This document shows, in pieces, positions 55,581 through 63,679 of a DNA stretch of 64,000 nt. Where the stretch lies: the NCBI RefSeq assembly GCF_947503855.1, contig NZ_CANNFF010000002.1, positions 186,001 through 250,000 of the forward strand, written 5' to 3'. Origin of the DNA: an uncultured Polaribacter sp. Lineage in GTDB: Bacteria; Bacteroidota; Bacteroidia; Flavobacteriales; Flavobacteriaceae. Every line of letters begins with the position of its first letter. Position 1 is the stretch's first letter. A program made the position numbers and the translations under genes. The notes under the pieces were generated by a model that ran no database searches, was not told the origin of the DNA, and saw nothing but the letters and a program-made list of their open reading frames with translations.

Positions 55581-55611
55581 ACTCCTTCCCTTTGGGAAGG
55601 TTGGGATGGGC
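55581..55611. repeat. Solo 31-bp palindromic repeat at the cysS 3' end
   Basis: This 31-bp sequence, ACTCCTTCCCTTTGGGAAGG followed by TTGGGATGGGC, is identical to the right end of the insertion in recG (62330-62360). It contains the palindrome CCTTCCCTTTGGGAAGG. It stops 1 bp from the cysS stop codon (TAA on the minus strand). No nuclease gene is next to it, so it is a solo copy. Confidence 0.8.
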
Positions 55612-55612
55612 T

Positions 55613-57091
55613 TTAATTTACTGAAAAAGTAGTACCTTCTTTACCATCTTTTAACTGAATACCTAATTCAATTAACTCGTCTCTAATTTGGTCAGATAAA
55701 GCCCAATCCTTATTTTCTCTTGCTTCTTTTCGTAGTTTAATTAACAACTCTACTACTCCATTTATTTTTTCTGAACTGTCTTGAGTTGCCTCATTCATCA
55801 ACCCTAAAATATCAAAAACAAAAACATTGATAGTGGTTTTAAACTCTTCTAAATCAGCATTTGTTAAACCTGCTTTATGCTCTTTAATTTGGTTGATTAC
55901 CTTTACAGCTTCAAATAAATGCGATATTAAAATGGGTGTATTAAAATCATCATTCATAGCGTCATAACAGGCTTTTTTCCATTTTTTCACATCGAAAGTA
56001 GAGGCTTTATCAGCTTCTATTTTATCCAAAAATGTAATGGCTTCCATTAACTTAGCATGTCCTTTTTCTGATGCTTCTAAGGCTTCTCCAGAAAAGTCTA
56101 AAATACTTCTATAGTTGGCTTGCATGTTAAAAAAACGTACTACAGAAGCTGAAAAGGCTTTGGGCAAAATATTATTTTTACCTGATAAAATTTCGTTTGG
56201 TAAAATAAAATTCCCAGTGGATTTAGCCATTTTTTGACTATTTAACAATAACATGTTGGTATGCATCCAATAATTTACGGGTTTTACACCTGAGCAAGTT
56301 TGCGATTGTGCAATTTCACATTCGTGATGTGGAAATTTTAAATCCATACCACCACCATGAATATCGAAACTTTCACCTAAATATTTGGTACTCATCACAG
56401 AACACTCTAAATGCCAACCCGGAAAACCATCTGACCATGGTGAAGGCCAACGCATTATATGGCGTTCTTCGGCTTTTTTCCAAAGTGCAAAATCTTGTGG
56501 GTTTTTCTTGTCTGATTGTCCATCTAAAGCACGTGTATTGTGAATTAAGTCTTCTACTTTTCTGCCAGATAAAATTCCATAGTGATTAGATTTATTGTAG
56601 GCTAATACATCAAAATAGACAGAACCATTTACCTCGTATGCAAAACCTTTTTCTATGATTTCTTTAATCATTTCTATTTGTTCTACAATATGGCCAGTTG
56701 CTGTAGGCTCTATGCTTGGTGGCAAAAAGTTGTAATTTTTTAGCACATTATGAAAATCTACAGTGTAACGTTGTACAACTTCCATCGGTTCTATTTCTTC
56801 TAAACGTGCTTTTTTTGCAATTCTATCTTCGCCTTCATCTGCATCATTTTCTAAATGACCAGCATCTGTAATATTACGAACGTAACGCACCTTATATCCT
56901 AAATGTAAAAGATACCTGTACACAACATCGAAAAACATAAATGTTCTTACGTTGCCTAAATGTGCATTGCTATATACTGTTGGACCGCAAACATACATGC
57001 CAACGTAACCTTCTGTTATGGGTTTAAAATCCTCTTTAGACTTGTTAAGAGAATTGTATATTTTCAATTGATTTTCTTTGTAGAGTTCCAT
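55613..57091 (-). CDS. cysS: Cysteinyl-tRNA synthetase
   Basis: A 492-residue class Ia synthetase. HIGH is HLGN in [21 protein letters not shown] is KMAKS, and zinc ligands are seen in [17 protein letters not shown] and HHECEIAQS. The C-terminal DALR/helical region (about 380-490) is complete. It charges tRNA-Cys. The stop codon lies 1 bp from a solo palindromic repeat. It is divergent from meaB. Confidence 0.95.
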   Translation of the reverse strand: MELYKENQLKIYNSLNKSKEDFKPITEGYVGMYVCGPTVYSNAHLGNVRTFMFFDVVYRYLLHLGYKVRYVRNITDAGHLENDADEGEDRIAKKARLEEIEPMEVVQRYTVDFHNVLKNYNFLPPSIEPTATGHIVEQIEMIKEIIEKGFAYEVNGSVYFDVLAYNKSNHYGILSGRKVEDLIHNTRALDGQSDKKNPQDFALWKKAEERHIMRWPSPWSDGFPGWHLECSVMSTKYLGESFDIHGGGMDLKFPHHECEIAQSQTCSGVKPVNYWMHTNMLLLNSQKMAKSTGNFILPNEILSGKNNILPKAFSASVVRFFNMQANYRSILDFSGEALEASEKGHAKLMEAITFLDKIEADKASTFDVKKWKKACYDAMNDDFNTPILISHLFEAVKVINQIKEHKAGLTNADLEEFKTTINVFVFDILGLMNEATQDSSEKINGVVELLIKLRKEARENKDWALSDQIRDELIELGIQLKDGKEGTTFSVN

Positions 57092-57408
57092 TAAAAAAAG
57101 TGACTATTTACAGTGGATAAAGATAGGCACTTTATTAAGAATAGAGAAATGGAAATTGAGAGAAGTTTGGTAAATAGTTTGAAATAGAAATAAGATAAAT
57201 ATTTACTAGAAAATTACTTAATTATAATAGTACTATAATCTGCTTTTAAAGAGATTTTATTATTTGTTTTTAATACAGATCTACTAAAGATTGATGTAAA
57301 TATTTGGTTGGTTTCATTAAAATAATCTTACTCTAAAGACGATAGATTTTTTGGAGTGTTGCAAAATTGTAATAATTTATTTCTAAATTTACATATTTAC
57401 TTTTATAA
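57092..57408. other. 317-bp gap between cysS and meaB
   Basis: AT-rich region without a recognised gene. It must hold the divergent promoters of cysS and meaB; no full TTG/TAnnTTTG pair was found. No repeat or terminator was seen. Confidence 0.4.
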
Positions 57409-58476
57409 ATGAACAAAAATTCTTCTGCATTATATGAAAATGAAGGTGTTTCTCAACCAGAAACAACCAGTAAAACCAGTGCAGAAAAAATAAAACTTAA
57501 CAGAGCTAAACAAAACTCTGTAGATTTTTTTACTTCAGAAATCTTAAAGGGTAATATTACGTATTTAAGTCGTGCAATTACTTTGGTGGAAAGTACAAAT
57601 GTGAAACATCAACAAAAAGCAAACGAAATATTAGAGCGTTGTTTGCCACATGCAAATAAATCAGTAAGAATAGGAATTACAGGTGTACCTGGTGTTGGTA
57701 AAAGCACGTTTATTGAATCTTTTGGTAAACATTTAACATCCAAAGAAAAAAAAGTAGCGGTTTTAGCTGTAGACCCAAGTAGCGCTGTAAATAAAGGGTC
57801 TATTTTAGGCGATAAAACCAGAATGGAACAATTGGTTACCGATAAAAATGCTTTTATTAGACCCTCTCCTTCTGGAACTTCTTTAGGTGGTGTTGCACAA
57901 AAAACAAGAGAAAGTATCATTTTATGTGAAGCTGCTGGTTTTGATACTATTATTATAGAAACTGTGGGTGTTGGGCAATCTGAAACTGTAGTACATTCTA
58001 TGGTAGACTTCTTTTTATTACTAAAACTGGCTGGAGCTGGAGACGAATTACAAGGCATAAAGCGTGGTATTATAGAAATGGCAGATGCTATTGTAATTAA
58101 TAAAGCTGATGGTGAAAACGAAAAAAATGCAAAAATTGCTAAAGTAGAATTTAATCGAGCATTGCATTTATATCCACCAAAAGAAAGTAACTGGCAACCA
58201 AAAGTACTTATTGCAAGTGCATTGCACAATACAGGAATTCAAGAAATTGACAACATGATTTCTGAATACCTAACCTTAACAAAAGAAAATAATTATTTTA
58301 TTGATAAAAGAAATGCACAAAATAAATATTGGTTATTGGCTACTATAGAACAACAATTAAAAGCTAATTTTTATAATAATCCGTTAATTAAAAAAGCTTT
58401 AGAAAAAGAAATAGATAAATTAGAAAAAAGCAAAACAACCCCTTTTAATGCAGCAAAACGCTTGTTAGAATTGTAG
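57409..58476 (+). CDS. meaB: MeaB-type G-protein chaperone for B12-dependent acyl-CoA mutase
   Basis: A 355-residue ArgK/MeaB GTPase. Walker A is GVPGVGKSTFIE, followed by DPSSAVNKGSILGDKTRM, IIETVGVGQSE and the base-specific VINKADGEN. MeaB loads and protects the adenosylcobalamin cofactor of methylmalonyl-CoA mutase. No mutase gene is in this window. The N-terminal 35 residues are Ser/Thr/Asn-rich and probably disordered; family proteins begin near the ILKGN segment. Divergent from cysS. Confidence 0.93.
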   Translation: MNKNSSALYENEGVSQPETTSKTSAEKIKLNRAKQNSVDFFTSEILKGNITYLSRAITLVESTNVKHQQKANEILERCLPHANKSVRIGITGVPGVGKSTFIESFGKHLTSKEKKVAVLAVDPSSAVNKGSILGDKTRMEQLVTDKNAFIRPSPSGTSLGGVAQKTRESIILCEAAGFDTIIIETVGVGQSETVVHSMVDFFLLLKLAGAGDELQGIKRGIIEMADAIVINKADGENEKNAKIAKVEFNRALHLYPPKESNWQPKVLIASALHNTGIQEIDNMISEYLTLTKENNYFIDKRNAQNKYWLLATIEQQLKANFYNNPLIKKALEKEIDKLEKSKTTPFNAAKRLLEL

Positions 58477-58599
58477 TTTTTTTGTTTAAAAACTTTAATA
58501 AATATAAATTAGTTAAGTACGAGTATAAGTCATTAAAACGAGGTCGTATTCGTAAAAATTTTAGTTAAAAAATGTTAGATAGAACAAAATTTATACAGA

Positions 58600-59661
58600 A
58601 TGAGTAGAAAACACTTTCACACATTCGATGCTTTAAGATTTTTCGCTTTTCTTTTAGTTTTTTTATTACACTTACCTAAGACGGGAAACATACATATTGA
58701 TTTCTTTCTTAAGAGCGGAGGAATTGGTGTAACATTCTTTTTTGTTTTAAGCGGATTTCTAATTACTTATATTTTACTCTATGAAAAAAAACACCAAAAT
58801 AAAATATCTCTAAAGAAATTTTTCGCTAGACGTATTCTGAGAATTTGGCCATTATTTTACCTTATGATAGCGTTTGCATATTTATCTCCATATATATTGA
58901 ATGCCTTAAACTTGCCTTTTAGCAGTGAAGGGTACAAACCTGATTTATTGACATCAATATTCTTTGGTGAGAATTATAAAATGATGATGACGAATACATT
59001 TCCTGATGGAGCACCTTTAAGAGTTATGTGGTCACTTTGTATCGAAGAACATTTTTATATTCTTTGGGCGGTATTACTCTATTTTATTTCTGTAAAAAAA
59101 ATTCCTCATATTATTATATCCAGCATTATTATTGCTAATATCTCTCGGCAAATTTACACTCATTTTGGAATAAGTCATATTGATATATTTTCTCATCTTG
59201 ATTACTTTGCATTTGGAGCAATTCCCGCATATATCTTAATGCAAAGGGAAAATTTTATAAATTATTTAGAAAAAATTCCAAGATATTTTAAATATATTTT
59301 TTTGATTTTAACCATTGCAATCGTTTTTATAATCCCCAATATTAAATTCGTATTTATTGAGTTTTTATCACCTTTTATCTTGGGCCTTTTATTTTCAGTT
59401 AGTATACTATTCACATTAGGAAATAATTCTATTCACATAAATGACAATTTATGGATTAGCAAATTAGGTATTTATACATATGGATTATACTTATATCATA
59501 CTATTATACTCTTATTTCTAATTCAGGTTTTTAAGTATTTAACGTTCTCTAATTGGTATTTATTAGGGGTAACATCTTTAATTATGACAATCGGCATTAG
59601 TATAATCTCATATCATTTATTCGAAAAAAAATTTTTAAAGTTGAAAAAATATTTTTACTAA
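58600..59661 (+). CDS. Acyltransferase-3 (OafA-like) integral-membrane protein
   Basis: A 353-residue multi-pass membrane acyltransferase (about ten helices). It has the N-terminal HTFDALRFFAFLLVFLLH motif and SLCIEEHFYILWA, hallmarks of Acyl_transf_3 enzymes that O-acetylate or O-acylate surface sugars. No sugar-polymer genes are adjacent; it stands alone upstream of an IS3 element that sits 13 bp after its stop. It may be horizontally acquired (inference). The acceptor is unknown. Confidence 0.88.
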   Translation: MSRKHFHTFDALRFFAFLLVFLLHLPKTGNIHIDFFLKSGGIGVTFFFVLSGFLITYILLYEKKHQNKISLKKFFARRILRIWPLFYLMIAFAYLSPYILNALNLPFSSEGYKPDLLTSIFFGENYKMMMTNTFPDGAPLRVMWSLCIEEHFYILWAVLLYFISVKKIPHIIISSIIIANISRQIYTHFGISHIDIFSHLDYFAFGAIPAYILMQRENFINYLEKIPRYFKYIFLILTIAIVFIIPNIKFVFIEFLSPFILGLLFSVSILFTLGNNSIHINDNLWISKLGIYTYGLYLYHTIILLFLIQVFKYLTFSNWYLLGVTSLIMTIGISIISYHLFEKKFLKLKKYFY

Positions 59662-59728
59662 ATGATAAAACCTATGGAATGTCTAGTTTTGTTGGTACTA
59701 TTTTAAGTGAATAACTTAACTTAGCAAT

Positions 59729-60001
59729 ATGGGTAAAATAGTTTATGATCAAAGTTTTAAAAAGACCTTAGTAGAATTATTAAATTCTGGTAAATCTGTA
59801 AAAGACCTTACAAAAGAATTTGGTATTAGTCAAGCTTCCATTCATCGGTGGAATAAAGAATTTAACACTACAACTTCAAAACAAAACAATCAATCTGAAG
59901 TACTTAAAATAAAGTCTTTAGAAAAAGAATTAAAGGATGTAAAATTAGAGCGTGATATATTAAAAAAGGCGGTAAGCATCTTTTCCAAGAGCGACAAGTA
60001 A
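59729..60001 (+). CDS. IS3 OrfA (HTH protein)
   Basis: A 90-residue protein with the transposase-8 HTH (VKDLTKEFGISQASIHRWNKEF) and a leucine-zipper-like helix (EVLKIKSLEKELKDVKLERD). Near its end is the slippery A AAA AAG (59962-59968). A minus-1 slip there continues in frame, with no stop, into OrfB, as in classic IS3 OrfAB transposases. OrfA alone binds the inverted repeats and acts as regulator. Confidence 0.92.
   Translation: MGKIVYDQSFKKTLVELLNSGKSVKDLTKEFGISQASIHRWNKEFNTTTSKQNNQSEVLKIKSLEKELKDVKLERDILKKAVSIFSKSDK
59962..59968 (+). promoter_or_regulatory. Programmed minus-1 frameshift site (A AAA AAG)
   Basis: A AAA AAG in the OrfA frame. After a minus-1 shift the frame is open through GGKHLFQERQVIYQFIKLNT to OrfB at 60049, about 28 codons upstream of the OrfB ATG. 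This makes an OrfAB fusion possible, as in other IS3 members. A stimulating hairpin was not mapped. Confidence 0.7.
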
Positions 60002-60048
60002 TATACCAGTTTATTAAACTTAACACTGGTTTATTTCCTGTTAAAAAG

Positions 60049-60888
60049 ATGTGTAAATGTATGAGAGTTAGTAAAAACAGTTATTATACCTGGTTGCGGT
60101 CTGGTCAATATAAGCGACAGAAAAGCTCCATATCTCTCTTAAAATCAAGAATTACTACTATTTTTAATCAAAGTAAACAAATATATGGTAGTTTACGTAT
60201 TCAAAAATCGTTAGAACCCGAAGGGCTAGTTTATTCAAGATCTTACATTGCTTTAATTATGAAAGAACTGGGTTTAAGAAGTGTACTAAGTAAAAAGTTT
60301 AGAGTTTGTACAACAGATTCAAATCATACTTTTGCCTTGGCAGATAATGTATTAAATAGAGACTTTACAAGTACGCAATTAGGTGAAAAATGGGTTTCTG
60401 ATATTACATATATAAAAGTTAGCAATCAATGGAATTACCTTACAACGGTTTTAGATTTAGCAGATAGAAAAATAGTGTCATGGGCATTAACTGAAGATAT
60501 GAGTACTGAAAATACCGTTTATAAAGTCTGGTTACAAGCAAGAAAAAATAGAACTATAACTAATAATCATATTTTTCATTCTGATAGAGGCGTACAATAT
60601 GCATCCAATAAAATGACAAGCGTTTTAAAGGCAAGTAAGAAAATAACGCAAAGTATGAGTAGAAAAGCAAACTGCTGGGACAATGCTGTTGCCGAGAGTT
60701 TCTTTAAAACAATAAAATCTGAATGCACAAACAGATATTCTTTTAAATTCTTTTTAGAAGCATATCAAGTTATTGACCAGTATATTAAATGGTACAATTA
60801 TAAAAGACTTCATTCTTCTTTAGGTTATAAGTCACCTCTAGAAATGGAAATGGAATTAATAACGAAAAATAATAAAAATGTAGCTTAA
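60049..60888 (+). CDS. IS3 OrfB (DDE integrase-type transposase)
   Basis: A 279-residue catalytic subunit with an rve integrase core. The DDE residues are in WVSDITYIKV (D), FHSDRGVQY (D) and NAVAESFFKTIKSE (E). The C-terminal RLHSSLGYKSPLEME is the usual ending. It lacks any frame break, so the element is probably active. The native product is likely the OrfAB fusion made by frameshifting, because OrfB alone lacks the HTH. Confidence 0.93.
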   Translation: MCKCMRVSKNSYYTWLRSGQYKRQKSSISLLKSRITTIFNQSKQIYGSLRIQKSLEPEGLVYSRSYIALIMKELGLRSVLSKKFRVCTTDSNHTFALADNVLNRDFTSTQLGEKWVSDITYIKVSNQWNYLTTVLDLADRKIVSWALTEDMSTENTVYKVWLQARKNRTITNNHIFHSDRGVQYASNKMTSVLKASKKITQSMSRKANCWDNAVAESFFKTIKSECTNRYSFKFFLEAYQVIDQYIKWYNYKRLHSSLGYKSPLEMEMELITKNNKNVA

Positions 60889-61056
60889 AAATTAGTACCA
60901 AATTTATTAGGTAGTCCACTAATCCTATATCTAACTTAAGTTGTATAAAATTAATTTTAGGTTTTATCTTATCTACGAAATCACTCACAAACTTTAAATC
61001 TGTGTTTTATTCACTAATTTTGTTGCTTAAAACTCGTAACTAATCTTACACACACA

Positions 61057-63600
61057 CTAGCTAATTTCACTCCAAATTTTAGAGTGTTTACTCATTTTTA
61101 CATAGGCTTTTTTAATAGGTACGTTTTCTGGTTTAGATAAGGTATCATCTTCTTGTAATACAGCCATAGCTGTATTTCTGGCAGCAACTAAAATTTTAGA
61201 ATCTTTTACAACATCAGCAATTTTTAAATTTAAAATGCCACTTTGTTGTGTACCCATTAAATTTCCAGGTCCACGTAACTTTAAATCTACCTCTGCAATT
61301 TTAAATCCATCTGTAGTTTCTACCATGGTTTTTAAACGCGTTTTACCTTCTTCAGATAATTTATAGCTAGATAATAAAATACAATAACTTTGGTCTGCAC
61401 CTCTACCTACTCTACCTCGTAATTGATGTAATTGAGACAAGCCAAAACGTTCTGCACTTTCTATAATCATTACACTTGCATTGGGTACATTTACACCAAC
61501 TTCAATCACAGTTGTGGCCACCATAATTTGAGTTTCTCCATTCACAAATCGCTGCATTTCAAAATCTTTGTCTGCAGGTTTCATTTTACCATGTACAATA
61601 CTAATTTGATAATTTGGCGATGGAAATTCTCTAGAAATACTTTCATAACCATCCATTAAATCTTTATAATCCATCGCTTCAGATTCTTGAATTAATGGAT
61701 AAACCACGTAGACTTGTCTTCCTTTTTTAATTTCATCTTTCATAAATTTAAAAACCGACAATCTATTGCTATCAAAACGATGCACCGTTTTCACTTCTTT
61801 TCTTCCTGGAGGTAATTCGTCAATTACAGAAATATCTAAATCACCATATACAGACATTGCCAATGTTCTTGGTATTGGTGTTGCTGTCATCACTAATATA
61901 TGTGGTGGTAAGGCCTTCCCTAACCCTTCCAAAGGAAGGGAACTCTCAGCTCTATGTTTTAATTCTTCTGAGATATGTTTCAATACTTTATCAATATCTC
62001 CAATAACTTCTTCATTGGTAAATCTGATGACTTTGAAACCTAATGTATTAAGAATTTCTGTTCTTAATTCATCTGCTTCTTGCTGTTCTTTTGTATTATG
62101 ATATTTGCCATCAACTTCTATAATTAGTCTTTTTTCAATGCAAATAAAATCGACTATAAACTCATCAACAATATGTTGTCTTCTAAATTTAAAACTTAAT
62201 TTTTTAGTTCTTAATTGCTCCCAAAGAACTTGTTCTGCTTCAGTAGTTTGTTGTTTTCTGTTTTTTTGTAATTCTTTCATCAATTTATAAGCAGATGGGC
62301 GAGCTGTTTCATAACGATTCCGCAATTCTACTCCTTCCCTTTGGGAAGGTTGGGATGGGCCACCTTTCATCCACAATTTTGCTCTTTGTTTTACACCAAA
62401 CCTGTGCTGTTCGTCAATAATAGCAATACCAAGATTTTTAAATTGTACTTTATCTTCTAATAAGGCATGTGTACCCACTAAAATATGTAAACTACCATCT
62501 TCTAAACTAGCGTGAATTTCTTTTCGTTTTTTTGTTTTTACAGACCCTGTTAAAATAGCAACCTTAATATTCATGCCTTCTAACAATTCTGAAACAGCAA
62601 TAAAATGCTGATTTGCTAAAATTTCTGTAGGCGCCATAATGGTGGCTTGAAAACCATTATCTATTGCTAAAAGCATGGTTAATAAAGCTACAATTGTTTT
62701 TCCTGAGCCAACATCTCCTTGTAAAAGTCGGTTCATATGTGCACCAGATGCTACATCTTTTCTAATTTCTTTTAAAACTCTTTTTTGGGCATTTGTTAAA
62801 TCAAAAGGTAACTTTTTACTATAAAATTGATTAAAAACAGCACCAACATTTTCAAAAATAAAACCTTTGTTTTTAGTTTTATTGATGAGTTTTTTACGCA
62901 ATAATTGTAATTGAATAAAAAATAATTCTTCAAACTTTAATCTGTTTTGAGCTTTGGCTAAGTTTTCTTGACTTTTAGGAAAATGTATATTTAACAATGC
63001 ATCTCTTTTTAACATCAACTTAAAATCACTTATAATTTCTTGAGATAAACTTTCTTGTATGCCGTCATAAAACTGCTGTAATAAATTTTGTTGATAGGTT
63101 CGCATCATTTTATTAGAAAAACCAGAATTGGTTAATTTTTCTGTTGATGGATAAACAGGTTGCATTTTAGTTTGTAGTTTCTTTTTGTACTCTGTTACTA
63201 ACTCCATTTCTGGATGTGGAATACTAAAACTGCCATTATAATGGTTTAATTTACCATAAACCACATAAGGTTGATTAATTTTTAAAGAATCTTTAATCCA
63301 TTTTTGGCCTTTAAACCAGACTAGTTCCATAGAACCAGTAGAATCTTGAAAAGTAGCTACTAATCTACTTCCTCTTTTTTGAGCTACCGATTTTACACGT
63401 GTAATTTTACCTACAATTTGTACTTCAGCGGTACTTGGCTGTAAGTCTTTTATGGCATAAAACTGGGTTTTATCTATATATCTAAAAGGAAAAAAATGTA
63501 ATAGATCGTTACAAGTTTTTATACCCAATTCTGCAAAAAGCAATGCCGCTTTTTGTACACTTATACCTTTAATATATGTAATAGGTTGGTCTAAATTCAA
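61057..63600 (-). CDS. recG: RecG ATP-dependent DNA helicase with in-frame DUF559 insertion
   Basis: An 847-residue RecG, about 150 longer than the normal ~700. The wedge/OB domain (about 1-200) and helicase motifs are intact: LLQGDVGSGKT (I), IIDEQHRFGVKQR (II), VMTATPIPRTLAMS (III) and QLRGRVGRG (VI). Residues about 415-564 are extra and lie between motifs II and III. They form a DUF559/Vsr-like nuclease (W460, D484, E495-V-D497, H501) with linkers SQPSQREG and SLPLEGLGKA at the ends. It starts at TTG 63600 because an in-frame stop is just upstream. RecG rescues stalled forks. Whether the inserted protein is active is unknown. Confidence 0.9.
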   Translation of the reverse strand: MNLDQPITYIKGISVQKAALLFAELGIKTCNDLLHFFPFRYIDKTQFYAIKDLQPSTAEVQIVGKITRVKSVAQKRGSRLVATFQDSTGSMELVWFKGQKWIKDSLKINQPYVVYGKLNHYNGSFSIPHPEMELVTEYKKKLQTKMQPVYPSTEKLTNSGFSNKMMRTYQQNLLQQFYDGIQESLSQEIISDFKLMLKRDALLNIHFPKSQENLAKAQNRLKFEELFFIQLQLLRKKLINKTKNKGFIFENVGAVFNQFYSKKLPFDLTNAQKRVLKEIRKDVASGAHMNRLLQGDVGSGKTIVALLTMLLAIDNGFQATIMAPTEILANQHFIAVSELLEGMNIKVAILTGSVKTKKRKEIHASLEDGSLHILVGTHALLEDKVQFKNLGIAIIDEQHRFGVKQRAKLWMKGGPSQPSQREGVELRNRYETARPSAYKLMKELQKNRKQQTTEAEQVLWEQLRTKKLSFKFRRQHIVDEFIVDFICIEKRLIIEVDGKYHNTKEQQEADELRTEILNTLGFKVIRFTNEEVIGDIDKVLKHISEELKHRAESSLPLEGLGKALPPHILVMTATPIPRTLAMSVYGDLDISVIDELPPGRKEVKTVHRFDSNRLSVFKFMKDEIKKGRQVYVVYPLIQESEAMDYKDLMDGYESISREFPSPNYQISIVHGKMKPADKDFEMQRFVNGETQIMVATTVIEVGVNVPNASVMIIESAERFGLSQLHQLRGRVGRGADQSYCILLSSYKLSEEGKTRLKTMVETTDGFKIAEVDLKLRGPGNLMGTQQSGILNLKIADVVKDSKILVAARNTAMAVLQEDDTLSKPENVPIKKAYVKMSKHSKIWSEIS
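61912..61946. repeat. Left inverted repeat of the recG insertion
   Basis: It begins GGCCTTCCCTAACCCTTCC and continues AAAGGAAGGGAACTC, with a palindromic core CCTTCC-AAA-GGAAGG. It is an imperfect inverted copy of the right end at 62330-62362. It is translated in frame as SLPLEGLGKA. Confidence 0.8.
62330..62362. repeat. Right inverted repeat of the recG insertion
   Basis: ACTCCTTCCCTTTGGGAAGG then TTGGGATGGGCC. Bases 62330-62360 are identical to 55581-55611 beside cysS. On the recG strand it encodes GPSQPSQREGV. Confidence 0.85.
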
Positions 63601-63649
63601 CTTTTAAAAGTTTGTAAAAACGAAAATACAAAATACCTTTTATTTGACG

Positions 63650-63657
63650 TATCTTTG
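63650..63657 (+). promoter_or_regulatory. TATCTTTG minus-7 box for the RsmB-like gene
   Basis: TATCTTTG fits TAnnTTTG and predicts a start near 63663, about 17 bases before the ATG at 63680. No good TTG is at the right spacing. Confidence 0.4.
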
Positions 63658-63679
63658 CACCCCATTAGATTTAAATAAA

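Larger units (their letters stand above)
59675..60918 (+). mobile_element. Complete IS3-family insertion sequence
   Basis: A 1,244-bp element. The imperfect inverted repeats are 59675-59707 (TGGAATGTCTAG...TTGGTACTATTTTAAG) and 60884-60918, whose reverse complement reads TGGACTACCTAAT...TTGGTACTAATTTTTAAG. Both are flanked by CTA (59672-59674 and 60919-60921), a 3-bp target duplication. It carries OrfA and OrfB in adjoining frames with a frameshift signal. It looks intact and recent. Confidence 0.9.
61912..62362 (-). mobile_element. Putative DUF559 endonuclease element inserted in frame in recG
   Basis: About 450 bp bounded by inverted palindromic repeats and encoding one open DUF559 domain on the recG strand, fused to RecG on both sides. 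There is no intein-type Cys/Ser at the start or His-Asn at the end, so it should stay in the mature protein. Its right end is identical to the solo repeat at cysS. I infer a small, self-propagating endonuclease element or a domesticated fusion. No transposase is present. Confidence 0.65.

Noticed and set aside
55581..55611. Rho-independent terminator for cysS
   Set aside because: A strong stem exists but no T run follows on the cysS strand, and the same sequence sits inside recG coding DNA. A mobile repeat is the better explanation, though it might still affect RNA ends.
57609..58229. 206-codon frame on the minus strand opposite meaB
   Set aside because: It is a shadow of the strong MeaB frame; its protein shows no family features and low-complexity composition.
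61057..63600. Intein in RecG
   Set aside because: The insert begins with Gly/Pro-Ser-Gln rather than Cys or Ser at a splice junction and does not end in His-Asn followed by Cys, Ser or Thr. No Hint-domain blocks are seen, so protein splicing is not supported.
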